Shown here piece by piece: positions 45,609 through 54,348 of a stretch of DNA of 64,000 bases. A model generated the notes under the pieces. That model ran no database searches. It saw only the letters and a program-made list of their open reading frames with translations, and had not been told where the DNA came from. The stretch is from contig CALABS010000061.1 in the NCBI GenBank assembly GCA_937887565.1, forward strand, positions 1 to 64,000. Reading direction: 5' to 3'. A program made the translations under genes and the position numbers. The DNA comes from an uncultured Rhodospirillaceae bacterium (lineage in GTDB: Bacteria; Pseudomonadota; Alphaproteobacteria; Rhodospirillales; Magnetospirillaceae). Numbering within the stretch: position 1 is the stretch's first letter; each line of letters opens with the position of its first letter.

Positions 45609-46373
45609 ATGATGACCGACATCCCCCAAGGCCCCGCCGTCATCCTGGTCCGCCCGCAGCTGTCCGAGAACATCGGCACCGCCGCCCGCGCCATGCTCAA
45701 CTGCGGCCTGACCGACCTGCGCCTGGTGGCTCCCAAGGAGGACTGGCTGCAGGACCGCGCCATCGCCGCCGCCTCGGGGGCCGACCGGGTGCTGATGGCC
45801 GCCAAGGTGTTCCCCACCACCGCCGAGGCGCTGGCCGACCTCAACCGGGTGTGGGCGACCACGGCCCGCAACCGCTTCATGGTCAAGCCGGTCGACACGC
45901 CCAGGACCGCCGCCGAGGCCATGCGCGCCATCGCCGCCGACGGCCAGCGGTTCGGGGTGATGTTCGGCCCCGAGCGCACCGGGCTGGAGAACGACGACGT
46001 CAGCCTGGCCGACACTGTGTTGACCGTGCCGCTGAACCCCGACTACACCAGCCTCAACCTGGCCCAGTGCGTGCTGCTGGTCGGCTACGAGTGGTACCAG
46101 GCCGGCGACCCCACCCTGCCCGAGCGCCACATGACCAAGGGCGCCCAGCCGCCGGCCACCAAGGAAAAGCTGCAGGGCTTTTTCGACCACCTGGAGCGCG
46201 AATTGGACGATTGCGGCTTCCTGCGCATCGCCGACAAGCGGCCGGTGATGGTCAGGAACATCCGCAACATGTTCCAGCGCGCCCACCTCACCGGCCAGGA
46301 GGTCCAGACCCTGCACGGCATCGTGCACGAGCTGGTCACCTTCCGGCACCGGAAGGGCGACGGGACGACGTAA
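45609..46373 (+). CDS. trmJ: tRNA (cytidine/uridine-32-2'-O)-methyltransferase TrmJ
   Basis: A 254-residue SPOUT/TrmH-family enzyme that 2'-O-methylates position 32 of tRNA. Knot motifs: VRPQLSENIGTAARAMLNCGL (14-34), FGPERTGLENDDV (about 119-131), and LNPDYTSLNLAQCVLL (about 145-160). C-terminal helix region (FFDHLERELDDCGFL) is typical of TrmJ and separates it from TrmL. ATG at 45609 or 45612 after AAGGA. Lone gene behind the repeat. Confidence 0.9.
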   Translation: MMTDIPQGPAVILVRPQLSENIGTAARAMLNCGLTDLRLVAPKEDWLQDRAIAAASGADRVLMAAKVFPTTAEALADLNRVWATTARNRFMVKPVDTPRTAAEAMRAIAADGQRFGVMFGPERTGLENDDVSLADTVLTVPLNPDYTSLNLAQCVLLVGYEWYQAGDPTLPERHMTKGAQPPATKEKLQGFFDHLERELDDCGFLRIADKRPVMVRNIRNMFQRAHLTGQEVQTLHGIVHELVTFRHRKGDGTT

Positions 46374-46403
46374 GGGGGCGCCGAAGCGCCCCCCCGCCAA
46401 GCC

Positions 46404-47009
46404 CTATTTCGCCAGCAGCGGCTTGCCCACCGGCAGCACGTCCCGGCCGAACAGGTCGCCCAGGATGACGTGCGCCATCATGTACCAGGCCAGGAGCGCG
46501 CAGACCATCAGGTCCCAGGCGGCCACGGCGGTCAGCTCGGGATAGCCGAAATGCGCCAGGTCAAGCAGCACGAAGCCGATCACCAGCGTGGTGAAGCAGG
46601 CGAACATCGCCTTGCTGATGCGCAGCGAACCGACCCAAAGGATGAGGCTGAAGCCGGTCCACGCCACCAGGAACCAGCCGATATCGGTCGAAGACGCCTT
46701 GAAGACCTCGTAGCGGTTGCCCAGCAGGATGCCGGCCAGGGCGATCCAGAAGCAGCCGTAGGAGGTGAAGGCGCTGTAGCCGAAATTGTTGCCGCACTTC
46801 TGCTCCTGCAGGCCGGCGACCAGTTGCGCGGCGCCGCCGAACACCAGTCCCAGCCAGATGACCGGGCCGATGCCCGCCCATCCCAGGTTATGGAACTGCA
46901 GCATCATGGTGGTGAGGCCGAACCCCGCCAGGCCGACGACGGCGGGGTTGCCGACCTTGGGGACGGCGACGACGGGTTGATCGACCGAAATCGCTGAGAT
47001 CTGGGACAC
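46404..47009 (-). CDS. GPR1/FUN34/YaaH family acetate/succinate transporter
   Basis: A 201-residue inner-membrane protein with six predicted helices. The family signature NPAVVGLAGFGLTT (residues 19-32) is a variant of NPAPLGL. Members (SatP/YaaH) move acetate or succinate with protons. GTG at 47009 is chosen for GGGAGAG upstream; the open frame to 47102 adds a charged leader without a site. Lone gene between trmJ and the second decarboxylase. Confidence 0.85.
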   Translation of the reverse strand: MSQISAISVDQPVVAVPKVGNPAVVGLAGFGLTTMMLQFHNLGWAGIGPVIWLGLVFGGAAQLVAGLQEQKCGNNFGYSAFTSYGCFWIALAGILLGNRYEVFKASSTDIGWFLVAWTGFSLILWVGSLRISKAMFACFTTLVIGFVLLDLAHFGYPELTAVAAWDLMVCALLAWYMMAHVILGDLFGRDVLPVGKPLLAK

Positions 47010-47188
47010 GGTTCTCTCCCTTGCAGGCCTCGCACGAGGCGTCGTTTCCTCCGTTGCCGTGAATGCCGGTCCCTGGTCTTCGAAGCCCTCTTTTCGGGGC
47101 ACCCCTCCTTACCCGAAAGGGTGGCTCCCGGCAAATTCATTTCATTTGCAACAAATTGGAGGAGATGCAAACAGGGGAACGCCCGCCC

Positions 47189-48346
47189 CTACTCCACCCC
47201 GTGGTGGCCGGCGAAGTCGGCCTCGACCACCGCCACCGCCTCGGAGACCATGCCGTTGTAGCGGGCCGCCATCTCGCGGCCATAGGCGCCGATCAGGTTG
47301 AATTCGACGTAGTCGCCGTCGGCGACGTCGTCGGGAAGCTCCAGCGCGTAGGGCAGCCGGTCGGAACCGTCGCAGGTGGGACCATAGGCCACCATGGGCT
47401 TCAGGGCGCCGACACGGTTCCGGCCCGCGGCGTCGACGACGCGATAGGGCAGGCTGAGGTTCTCCTTGCCCCAATAGACCTCGGTCAGGCCGCCGAAGAT
47501 GCCGTCGTTGAGATAGACCGCGTCGGGCTTGCGGAGGTTCACCCGCGTCAGCAGCGAGCCGCCCTCGGCGGCCAGGGCGCGGCCGGGCTCGCACAACAGG
47601 CGGATACCGCGCGGCGCCGCCCAGTCGCGCCGCGCCTCGTCGATCACCTTGAAGTATTCGGCCAAGGGCGGAGCCGGCGTGGTGCGGTAATAGGCGGGGA
47701 AGCCGCCGCCGATATCCATCAGCCGCACATCGACACCGGCGCCCTCGATGCATTGGACGGCCAGGCGGATGCCCAGGCGGAAGGCCTCGGGGTCCAGGCA
47801 TTGGCTGCCGACGTGGAAGGTGACGCCGGGCGCCATGCCCATCTCGGCGGCACGCTTGAGCGTCGGGATGAACACGTCCGGCGTGGCGCCGAACTTGGTG
47901 GAGAGGTCGTAGACGGCGCCCGTCCCCTTGGGGATGGCGAGCCTCACCATGGGCACGGCGCCGGGCCCGCCCAGGGCCGCCACCTTCTCCACCTCGGGGA
48001 TGCAGTCGACGGCGTAATGGCGGATACCCATCTCGCGGGCCAGCGTCATCTGGCCCGGCGTCTTGGCGGGGTGGTGGTAGTACATCACCCCGTCGGGGAC
48101 GGCGTCGCGGGTGCGGCGGATCTCGGCCGGCGAGGCGACGTCGAAATGACGGATGCCCTCGGCCCGCAGGGTCTCAAGCACCAGCGGATGCGAGTTGCAC
48201 TTGACCGCGAACAGCACGTCGCCGGGAAAGCCCGCCACGAACACCCGCGCCGCCTGGGCCAGCTTGCGGGGCCGCAGGAGGTGGACCGGAACCTCGGGGC
48301 TTTCCTGGCGGATCAGTTCGGCGACCGAGCCGAACCGGCCGATCAC
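47189..48346 (-). CDS. Ornithine/lysine decarboxylase, alanine-racemase fold
   Basis: 385 residues, group IV PLP decarboxylase. PLP lysine in LFAVKCNSHPL (about 46-56), HVGSQCLDPEAF, GGGFPAYY, CEPGRALAAEGG, and YGPTCDGSDRLP with the catalytic cysteine. About 45 percent similar in feel to the decarboxylase at 30817; substrate could be ornithine, lysine or both. GTG at 48346 overlaps the stop of the SET gene by four bases (GTGA), so the two are translationally coupled. No leader like that of the first paralogue. Confidence 0.85.
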   Translation of the reverse strand: MIGRFGSVAELIRQESPEVPVHLLRPRKLAQAARVFVAGFPGDVLFAVKCNSHPLVLETLRAEGIRHFDVASPAEIRRTRDAVPDGVMYYHHPAKTPGQMTLAREMGIRHYAVDCIPEVEKVAALGGPGAVPMVRLAIPKGTGAVYDLSTKFGATPDVFIPTLKRAAEMGMAPGVTFHVGSQCLDPEAFRLGIRLAVQCIEGAGVDVRLMDIGGGFPAYYRTTPAPPLAEYFKVIDEARRDWAAPRGIRLLCEPGRALAAEGGSLLTRVNLRKPDAVYLNDGIFGGLTEVYWGKENLSLPYRVVDAAGRNRVGALKPMVAYGPTCDGSDRLPYALELPDDVADGDYVEFNLIGAYGREMAARYNGMVSEAVAVVEADFAGHHGVE

Positions 48347-48864
48347 CGGGTCGCGCTCCGCTTGGCCTGACGGGTTTCCATGCGCTTGACCTTCCTGGCC
48401 GCCAGCCCGTCGAGATAGGCGCGTCCCATCTCGTTGACCGGCTCGCGGCGGCCGGTGATCCATTTGCGGCAGGCCGACGAGCCGCAGCCGCAGGCGAACT
48501 GGCGGTGCAAGGTGTCCTCGGTGACGGCGTAGTCGATGGTCAGAAGCTCGCCGGGCTCGATGTCGGCCAGCGCCCAGATCTCCAGGCGCTGCATGTCCAG
48601 CACGCAGTTGGGGGCGCAGGAATGGGTCAGAAGGCCGACGAACCAGGGATCGTGAAGATGGGCCTGCGGCGAGACCTGCAGGGTGTGCTGCAGGATCTGG
48701 TTGGACAACTGGCCGGTGAACTTGGCGACCAGGCGGCCCCGCTGGAAGCGCACCTTGGCCTTCACCCCCATGCCCACCTTGCCGTTGACCGAGGTCACGG
48801 CGAACAGGTCGGCGGTGGGAAGATCGGGATCGACACGGAATTCGGGAGGATAGATGTCGCTCAT
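48343..48864 (-). CDS. SET-domain protein lysine methyltransferase
   Basis: A 173-residue compact SET protein. N-terminal strand region (GKVGMGVKAKVRFQRGRLVAKFTG), the SET pseudoknot LTHSCAPNCVLDM (NHxCxPN variant with Thr for Asn) and LLTIDYAVTED, then post-SET cysteines CGCGSSACRKWITG. All elements for SAM and lysine binding appear intact. Bacterial SET proteins are thought to methylate bacterial proteins or host histones. Coupled to the decarboxylase downstream (GTGA overlap); a basic C-terminal tail (ARKVKRMETRQAKRSATR) follows. Confidence 0.8.
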   Translation of the reverse strand: MSDIYPPEFRVDPDLPTADLFAVTSVNGKVGMGVKAKVRFQRGRLVAKFTGQLSNQILQHTLQVSPQAHLHDPWFVGLLTHSCAPNCVLDMQRLEIWALADIEPGELLTIDYAVTEDTLHRQFACGCGSSACRKWITGRREPVNEMGRAYLDGLAARKVKRMETRQAKRSATR

Positions 48865-49120
48865 CGGGAGTGATGCCTCGCCGCCGGAAGGAAAAGGGGT
48901 ATCTCCACCGTATTACTACCTAGCGGCCACCGTCAACGCACGATGGGAGCCTAGCTCGATCGATTTAACTCATTGTTCAAATTTGCTTTTTTGATGGATC
49001 ACCGACCATCCTCCGCACGCGCCCGGCCGGCGGATGGCGCATGCGCCGAAGGCCTCGCCGAACGGACGGGAAGCGTGGTAAACAAAGGCGGAAGCGCCGA
49101 GGTTGAAGGGGACCTTTTTC
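48865..49120. other. Divergent intergenic region between SET gene and cyclase gene
   Basis: A 256-base divergent gap. The middle (48955-49000) is AT-rich with TTTAACTCATTGTTCAAATTTGC and a T run, the likely promoter area. CCTAGC occurs twice, 29 bases apart (48919 and 48949). No gene seen. Confidence 0.45.
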
Positions 49121-51487
49121 GTGGCCGAGTCGACATCCATGGCAGCCGTGGGGGCGGCTGTCCCGCGCACCCAGGAGGAATGGGAGCGTCACGCGCGCGA
49201 CCTGCTCGACGAGGGCCAGAACTTCCTGGCGCACGACGTCTGCCGCGACGGCCTGCGCATCTTTCCCAACAGCTTCAAGCTGGCCATCTTCGGCGCCATC
49301 GCGCTGTCGCAGACCGGCGCCGTCGACGAGGCCCGCAAGCTGCTGGCCCCGGTGCTGGACGCCATCCTGATCGACGAGGGACCGTTCCGCCGCCTGCAGT
49401 CGTCGCTGCGCCGCGCCGTCGAGGCGATGGCGGGACAGGGGGACGACCCGCTGGAAGCCATGGCCGAACTGGCCGAATCCCTGGAACTGGTGCGCGGCAA
49501 GAAGCTGGTCGCCTCGGCCGACGCCGAGACCTACACCGCCCTGGCCCGGGTATTCCGCGAGGCCTGGCTGTCCTCGGGCGAGCGCCGCGACCTCGAACAT
49601 TGCCGCGAACTGTTCCTGCGCGCCTTCCATACCGGCGGCAACCCGCGCGCCGGCATGGACGCCGCCACCATGGCCCTGCAACTGGGCGACGGGGAATCCG
49701 CCCGCGCCCTGGCGGCCGAGGTGCTCGACATCCTGAGCGGGGAGACCGATCCCGGCCTGCCCCCGGACGAGCGCTACATCCTGCTCGCCACCCTGGGCGA
49801 GGCGCACCTGCTGCGGGACGAGGCCGAGCCGGCCCTCGACGCCTATCAGTGGGCGCGGGCGCTGGAAGGCGTCCATTACGGCACCGTCGTCTCCGCCCTC
49901 AAGCAGATCGAACTGCTGCGCCAGGGCGGCGTCGCCATTCCCGACGAGTTGGGCGACATCATCAAGCCGCCCACCGTGGTGGTGTTCACCGGCCACGCGC
50001 TCGACCGCCCCGGCGAGGGACCGCATTTCCCGCCCGGCCTGGAGGCGGCGGTGCGGGCCGAGATCGCCCGCTCGCTCGACGAACTGGATGCCCAGATCGG
50101 CTATTCGATGGCGTCGTGCGGGTCCGACCTGCTGTTCATCGAGGCGATGCTGGAGCGCGGCGCCGAGGTCAACGTGGTGATGCCGTTCGCGCTCGACGAC
50201 TTCGTCGCCGAGGACGTCCGCTACGCCGGCCCGCGCTGGGAAATGCGCTTCAAGAACGCGCTGAAGCTGGCGGCGTCGGTGACCTACGCCACCGAGGAGC
50301 GGTTCCTGGGCCACGAGATGCTGTACCGCTTCGCCAACCAGTGCCTGCACGGCCTGGCGACGCTGCGTTCGGGTTTCCTCAGGACCAGCCCCTACCTGCT
50401 GGCGGTGTGGGACATGATGCCCGGCTCGCTGGTCGGCGGCGCCGCCGACTTCATCGACCAGTGGGAAGACATCGCGCGGCTGCGCATGATCGACCTCGAC
50501 GGCCTGTTGCAGCAGCACCCCGAACTGGTGGGCGAGGACGGCCCCGCCCTGCCCGACCTCGACCTGGGCGGCGACGAGGAGGAAGGCCAGGGACGGGTCA
50601 TCCGCTCCATGCTGTTCTGCGACATCGCCGGATATTCCAAGCTGAAGGAAGAGCACATCCCCGCCTTCCTGGAATTCCTCGAACGGCTCAAGCAGGGCAT
50701 ATCGGCCGCCGGCATCGAGCCCAAGTCCATCAACACCTGGGGCGACGCCATCTTCGTGGTCATGGACAAGGCCACGCCCATGGCCGAATACGCCATGACA
50801 CTGCAGGAGGTGGTCAACCGCCTGGGCGAGGAGATGATCGACAAGCTGCCCAATCCGCTGAACCTGCGCATCTCGCTGCATGCCGGTCCGGTGTTCGAGG
50901 CCGTCGATCCCATCCGGGGCAACATCAATTTCTACGGCAGCCACATCAACCGCGCCGCCCGCCTGGAGCCGGTGACCGTCATCGGCCACGTCTACGCCAC
51001 CCAGCAATTCGTCGCCGTGCTGACCGCCGAGCAGTCGGCGTTGCGCTCCGAGGCCATGAACAACGGCGAGACCTTCCACGAGAAATTCGCCTGCGAGTAT
51101 GTCGGCGTGTTGTCGCTGGCCAAGGATTTCGGCAAGCAGACCGTCTACCACCTGCGCCGCCGCTCCGAGGCCGACAGCCATGCCGAGCTGGAGTTGCCGG
51201 CCGTCGCCGAGGAACCGGCACCCGCGCCCGTGGTGGCGGTGGTGCCCGAACCCGAACCCGAGCCCGAGCCGCGACACGCCTCGCCGCCGCCCGCCGCCCC
51301 CGAAAAGGCCGCCCCCTCGGTGGAGTCGGTTCTCGCCACCGTCGCCCGCATGATGAAGAAGGCCGAGGAAAGCGAGACCCCCAAGCCCAAGGTGAAGAAG
51401 GGGCGCGTCACCCTGCGTCCGAAGGCGGACTCCGACACCGAACGAGTGATCCTGGCCGAGGATGAGGTGCACTGGCCGGGAGTATAG
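49121..51487 (+). CDS. TPR-containing class III adenylate/guanylate cyclase
   Basis: About 788 residues. N-terminal half has TPR-like helices (20-270), a middle region with VVFTGHALDRPG...SYSMASCGSDLLF (about 290-350; resembles domains found beside stress cyclases), a class III cyclase catalytic domain about 495-660 with metal aspartates in FCDIAGYSKL and TWGDAIF, and SHINRAARLEP. A Pro/Glu-rich linker (EPEPEPEPEPR) leads to a basic C-terminal tail. Lys in EPKSINTWGD favours ATP. No membrane helix. Start uncertain: GTG at 49121 after AAGGGG is preferred to TTG 49103 or ATG 49139. irr follows. Confidence 0.8.
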   Translation: MAESTSMAAVGAAVPRTQEEWERHARDLLDEGQNFLAHDVCRDGLRIFPNSFKLAIFGAIALSQTGAVDEARKLLAPVLDAILIDEGPFRRLQSSLRRAVEAMAGQGDDPLEAMAELAESLELVRGKKLVASADAETYTALARVFREAWLSSGERRDLEHCRELFLRAFHTGGNPRAGMDAATMALQLGDGESARALAAEVLDILSGETDPGLPPDERYILLATLGEAHLLRDEAEPALDAYQWARALEGVHYGTVVSALKQIELLRQGGVAIPDELGDIIKPPTVVVFTGHALDRPGEGPHFPPGLEAAVRAEIARSLDELDAQIGYSMASCGSDLLFIEAMLERGAEVNVVMPFALDDFVAEDVRYAGPRWEMRFKNALKLAASVTYATEERFLGHEMLYRFANQCLHGLATLRSGFLRTSPYLLAVWDMMPGSLVGGAADFIDQWEDIARLRMIDLDGLLQQHPELVGEDGPALPDLDLGGDEEEGQGRVIRSMLFCDIAGYSKLKEEHIPAFLEFLERLKQGISAAGIEPKSINTWGDAIFVVMDKATPMAEYAMTLQEVVNRLGEEMIDKLPNPLNLRISLHAGPVFEAVDPIRGNINFYGSHINRAARLEPVTVIGHVYATQQFVAVLTAEQSALRSEAMNNGETFHEKFACEYVGVLSLAKDFGKQTVYHLRRRSEADSHAELELPAVAEEPAPAPVVAVVPEPEPEPEPRHASPPPAAPEKAAPSVESVLATVARMMKKAEESETPKPKVKKGRVTLRPKADSDTERVILAEDEVHWPGV

Positions 51488-51492
51488 TGCTT

Positions 51493-51509
51493 TTTAGAAC
51501 GATTCCAGT
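51493..51509 (+). promoter_or_regulatory. Iron control element (ICE)-like site before irr
   Basis: TTTAGAACGATTCCAGT matches 13 of 17 positions of the Irr-binding ICE consensus TTTAGAAC-n-ATTCTAAA as known from rhizobia. It lies 62 bases before the irr start, directly after the cyclase stop. A second imperfect palindrome (TTTAGAGACTCTCTGA) lies at 51515-51530. Confidence 0.55.
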
Positions 51510-51570
51510 TGCAGTTTAGAGACTCTCTGATGAACAATCGGCAGTCCAAGAAGGAAAACGGAGTGTCTCC

Positions 51571-51993
51571 ATGTCCTGGATCGCCGATGGCCGAACCGAC
51601 GAGGAAATCCTCAAGGCCCATGGACTTCGGCCTACCCGGCAGCGCCTGGATCTGGTGCGCGTCATCCGCAAGGGCGGCCGCCGCCATCTGACGCCGGAAT
51701 CGTTCCATCGCGAGCTGGCGGAATCGGGGCTCAAGTTCTCGCTGGCGACCATCTACAACTCGCTCAACTCCTTCACCGATGCCGGCCTGCTGCGGCGCAT
51801 CGGCTTCGGCGACCGCACCTGGTTCTGCACCAATCCGGCGCCGCACCACCATTTCTTCGACGAGGGATCGGGGCGCATCGAGGACATTCCCGGCGACCAG
51901 CCGCAGGTGGTCGGCCTGCCCGAACCGCCGGACGGCATGACCGTGCTGGGTGTCGAGGTCATCGTCAGGGTGAAGCGCGAGGGGGTCGGCTGA
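51571..51993 (+). CDS. irr: Fur-family iron response regulator Irr
   Basis: 140 residues. Fur fold: helix-turn-helix HGLRPTRQRLDLVRVIRKG...TPESFHRELAESGLKFSLATIYNSLNSF (17-69), then the HHH heme/metal motif in TNPAPHHHFFDEGSG (87-101) and the Irr-specific C-terminal IDMVVRLKR-like GVEVIVRVKREG. Irr proteins of alphaproteobacteria sense heme and control iron and heme genes. GGAG precedes the ATG. An ICE-like site upstream suggests autoregulation. It converges with the luxR-type gene. Confidence 0.88.
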   Translation: MSWIADGRTDEEILKAHGLRPTRQRLDLVRVIRKGGRRHLTPESFHRELAESGLKFSLATIYNSLNSFTDAGLLRRIGFGDRTWFCTNPAPHHHFFDEGSGRIEDIPGDQPQVVGLPEPPDGMTVLGVEVIVRVKREGVG

Positions 51994-52011
51994 TCGCTCA
52001 GCCGATCAGCC
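51988..52011. terminator. Palindrome over the converging stops of irr and the LuxR gene
   Basis: GGCTGATCG-CTCAGC-CGATCAGCC: a 9-bp stem containing both stop codons (TGA 51991-51993; TCA 51998-52000). It could act as a bidirectional terminator, although no T run follows on either strand. Confidence 0.4.
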
Positions 52012-52705
52012 CCAGGTTCGACGCCATGGTCACCGCCTGCATGGTGGTGGTGGCGCCCAGCTTGTCCCGCGCCCGCCGCAAGGTCTCGGCCACCTCCTGC
52101 TCCGACCGGTGCGTGGCGGCCGAAATCTCCCACAGCGACCGCCCCGCCGCCGCCCATGCCAGGCACCGCCGCTCCATCGCCGTCAGCATGCGCGCCGGCT
52201 CGGGCGAATCGAGCAGGCGGTCGATGGCGGAGTGATAATGGACCGCCAGCAGCCGAACCGCCGGCTGGTCGCCAAGCACGCGGCGCATTTCCGCCGTCGA
52301 GCCGAACGCGAAGGACATCAGGGCGTGGCAGCCCTCGGCATGGTGGAATGGAATGGTGTAGCCGTCGGCCAGGCCGAATTCGGCCGCCTCGGCGAGGAAG
52401 GCCCGCTGCTCGCCGCTCAGCCCGTCACGGTCGACCACGTACCGCCACGCGAACGGAAGATGGTTGACCAGGGCTTCCTGCACCACCGGATCGATGTGCT
52501 GGTACCGGCGGTCGAGGTAGCGTTCCATCCATGCCGATGGATAGGTGGAATCCACGTAAGGCTCGGCCATCCCGGCCGGCTTCATGTTGCCGTAGGCGTA
52601 TAGCCCGATCCCCATGGCGGCGAGGGCGCGACGAAACCCCGCCCGCGCCGTCCCCACGTCCTCGGCCCACAGGATGTCGCTGGTCAGGTCCGGAATGTTT
52701 CCCAT
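51998..52705 (-). CDS. LuxR-family regulator with autoinducer-binding domain (solo)
   Basis: 235 residues. Residues 20-165 look like the acyl-homoserine-lactone binding domain: YPSAWMERYLDRRYQHIDPVV has the conserved Trp, Tyr, Asp and Pro, and LPFAWRYV the second Trp; GLADGYTIPFH the Gly. Residues 170-235 are the LuxR helix-turn-helix (LTAMERRCLAWAAAGRSLWEIS... RARDKLGATTTMQAV). No luxI synthase is in the window, so it is a solo regulator. Target genes unknown; the start at 52705 has a distant GGGAGG. Confidence 0.78.
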   Translation of the reverse strand: MGNIPDLTSDILWAEDVGTARAGFRRALAAMGIGLYAYGNMKPAGMAEPYVDSTYPSAWMERYLDRRYQHIDPVVQEALVNHLPFAWRYVVDRDGLSGEQRAFLAEAAEFGLADGYTIPFHHAEGCHALMSFAFGSTAEMRRVLGDQPAVRLLAVHYHSAIDRLLDSPEPARMLTAMERRCLAWAAAGRSLWEISAATHRSEQEVAETLRRARDKLGATTTMQAVTMASNLGLIG

Positions 52706-52813
52706 GTCCGCGCCGCCCCTCCCCCGGCAGTGAACATGCGAAAATCCTACACCTCTCCCACCGCCTTCGCCAGTCGGTTGGAACGCGCAGAGTCCGCGCC
52801 CCGCGGTCGAGCC

Positions 52814-54271
52814 CTACAGGCCGCCGAGGCAGATGTATTTGACCTCCAGGAATTCGTCGATGCCGTGATACGAGCCCTCGCGGCCGATGCCCGATTCCTT
52901 CATGCCGCCGAAAGGCGCCACCTCGGTGGAGATGATGCCCTCGTTGACGCCGACGATGCCGTATTCCAGCGCCGCCGCCACCCGCAGGCAGCGGCCGACG
53001 TCGCGGGAATAGAAATAGGCGGCGAGGCCGAACTCGGTGTCGTTGGCCATGCGCACCGCCTCGTCCTCGGTGGCGAAGCGGAACAGCGGCGCCACCGGGC
53101 CGAAGGTCTCCTCGCGGGCGCACAGCATGTCGGCGGTGACGTCGGCCAGGATGGTGGGCTCGAAGAAGGTGCCGCCCAGCGCATGGCGCTTGCCGCCGGC
53201 GACCACGCGGGCTCCCTTGGCGACCGCGTCGGCGATATGGCGCTCGACCTTCTCCACCGCCTGGTCGTTGATCAGCGGCCCCTGCTGGGTGGCGCCGGCG
53301 AGGCCGGCCCCCACCGTCAGGGTCGCGACCGCCTCGGCCAGCTTGGCGGCGAAGGCGTCATACGCGCCGTCCTGGACCAGGATGCGGTTGGCGCAAACGC
53401 AGGTCTGGCCGGTGTTGCGATACTTGGAGGCCATGGCGCCGGCGACGGCGGCATCCAGGTTGGCGTCGTCGAAGACGATGAACGGCGCGTTGCCGCCCAG
53501 CTCGAAGCTGACCTTCTTCATGGTGTCGGCGCATTGGCGCATCAGCAGCTTGCCGACCTCGGTCGAGCCCGTGAAGCTGAGCTTGCGCACCAGCGGATTG
53601 GCGGTCAATTCGCCGCCCACCGGTACCGGGTCGAGACACGGCAGGACGTTGAAGACCCCGGCCGGGATGCCGGCCCGAACCGCCAACTCGGCCAGGGCCA
53701 GCGCCGACAGCGGCGTGTCCTCGGCCGGCTTGACCACCACCGTGCAGCCGGCCGCCAGGGCCGGGGCGCATTTGCGGGTGATCATGGCGCTGGGAAAGTT
53801 CCACGGCGTCAGCGCGGCGACCACGCCGATGGCTTCCTTGGTGGCGAGGATGCGGCGGCCGGGGGCGTTCTCGGGGATGACGTCGCCGTAGACCCTTTTC
53901 GCTTCCTCGGCATACCACTCGACGAAGGCGGCGCCGTAGACCACCTCGCCCTTCGACTCCGCCAGCGGCTTGCCCTGCTCGGCGGTCATCAGTACCGCCA
54001 GGTCGTCCTGATGGGCGAGAATCAGGTCGTGCCACCGACGCAGGATGGCGGCACGCTCCTTGGCGGTCCTGGCCTTCCAGGCCGGTAGGGCGCCGGCGGC
54101 GGCCTCGATGGCGCGCCGCGTCTCTGCGGCCCCGACCGAAGCAACTCGGGCGATCACCGCGCCGTCGGCCGGATTGGTCACGTCGAAGGCGTCGCCGCCG
54201 TCGGCGTGGACCCACTGGCCGTCGATGAAGGCATGGTGGCGCAGCAGCGTTGAATCCTTGAGGTCGAGCAT
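52814..54271 (-). CDS. gabD: Succinate-semialdehyde dehydrogenase (aldehyde dehydrogenase family)
   Basis: 485 residues, typical for NADP-dependent SSADH. LTPWNFPSAMITRK for cofactor, FTGSTEVGKLLM, catalytic Glu in SFELGGNAPFIVFDDA and catalytic Cys in NTGQTCVCANR, and FGGMKESGIGREG at the C-terminus. These wordings are close to E. coli GabD; glutarate-semialdehyde activity is possible. It removes succinate semialdehyde from GABA or putrescine breakdown. No gabT is adjacent. Weak ribosome site. Confidence 0.9.
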   Translation of the reverse strand: MLDLKDSTLLRHHAFIDGQWVHADGGDAFDVTNPADGAVIARVASVGAAETRRAIEAAAGALPAWKARTAKERAAILRRWHDLILAHQDDLAVLMTAEQGKPLAESKGEVVYGAAFVEWYAEEAKRVYGDVIPENAPGRRILATKEAIGVVAALTPWNFPSAMITRKCAPALAAGCTVVVKPAEDTPLSALALAELAVRAGIPAGVFNVLPCLDPVPVGGELTANPLVRKLSFTGSTEVGKLLMRQCADTMKKVSFELGGNAPFIVFDDANLDAAVAGAMASKYRNTGQTCVCANRILVQDGAYDAFAAKLAEAVATLTVGAGLAGATQQGPLINDQAVEKVERHIADAVAKGARVVAGGKRHALGGTFFEPTILADVTADMLCAREETFGPVAPLFRFATEDEAVRMANDTEFGLAAYFYSRDVGRCLRVAAALEYGIVGVNEGIISTEVAPFGGMKESGIGREGSYHGIDEFLEVKYICLGGL

Positions 54272-54348
54272 GGCATCCGTCCGGGTGGCTGGAAAGCGGT
54301 GGGAGGAACAGATATACGCTTCGGGTCACGGAACGGAAAGGCCAAGCC

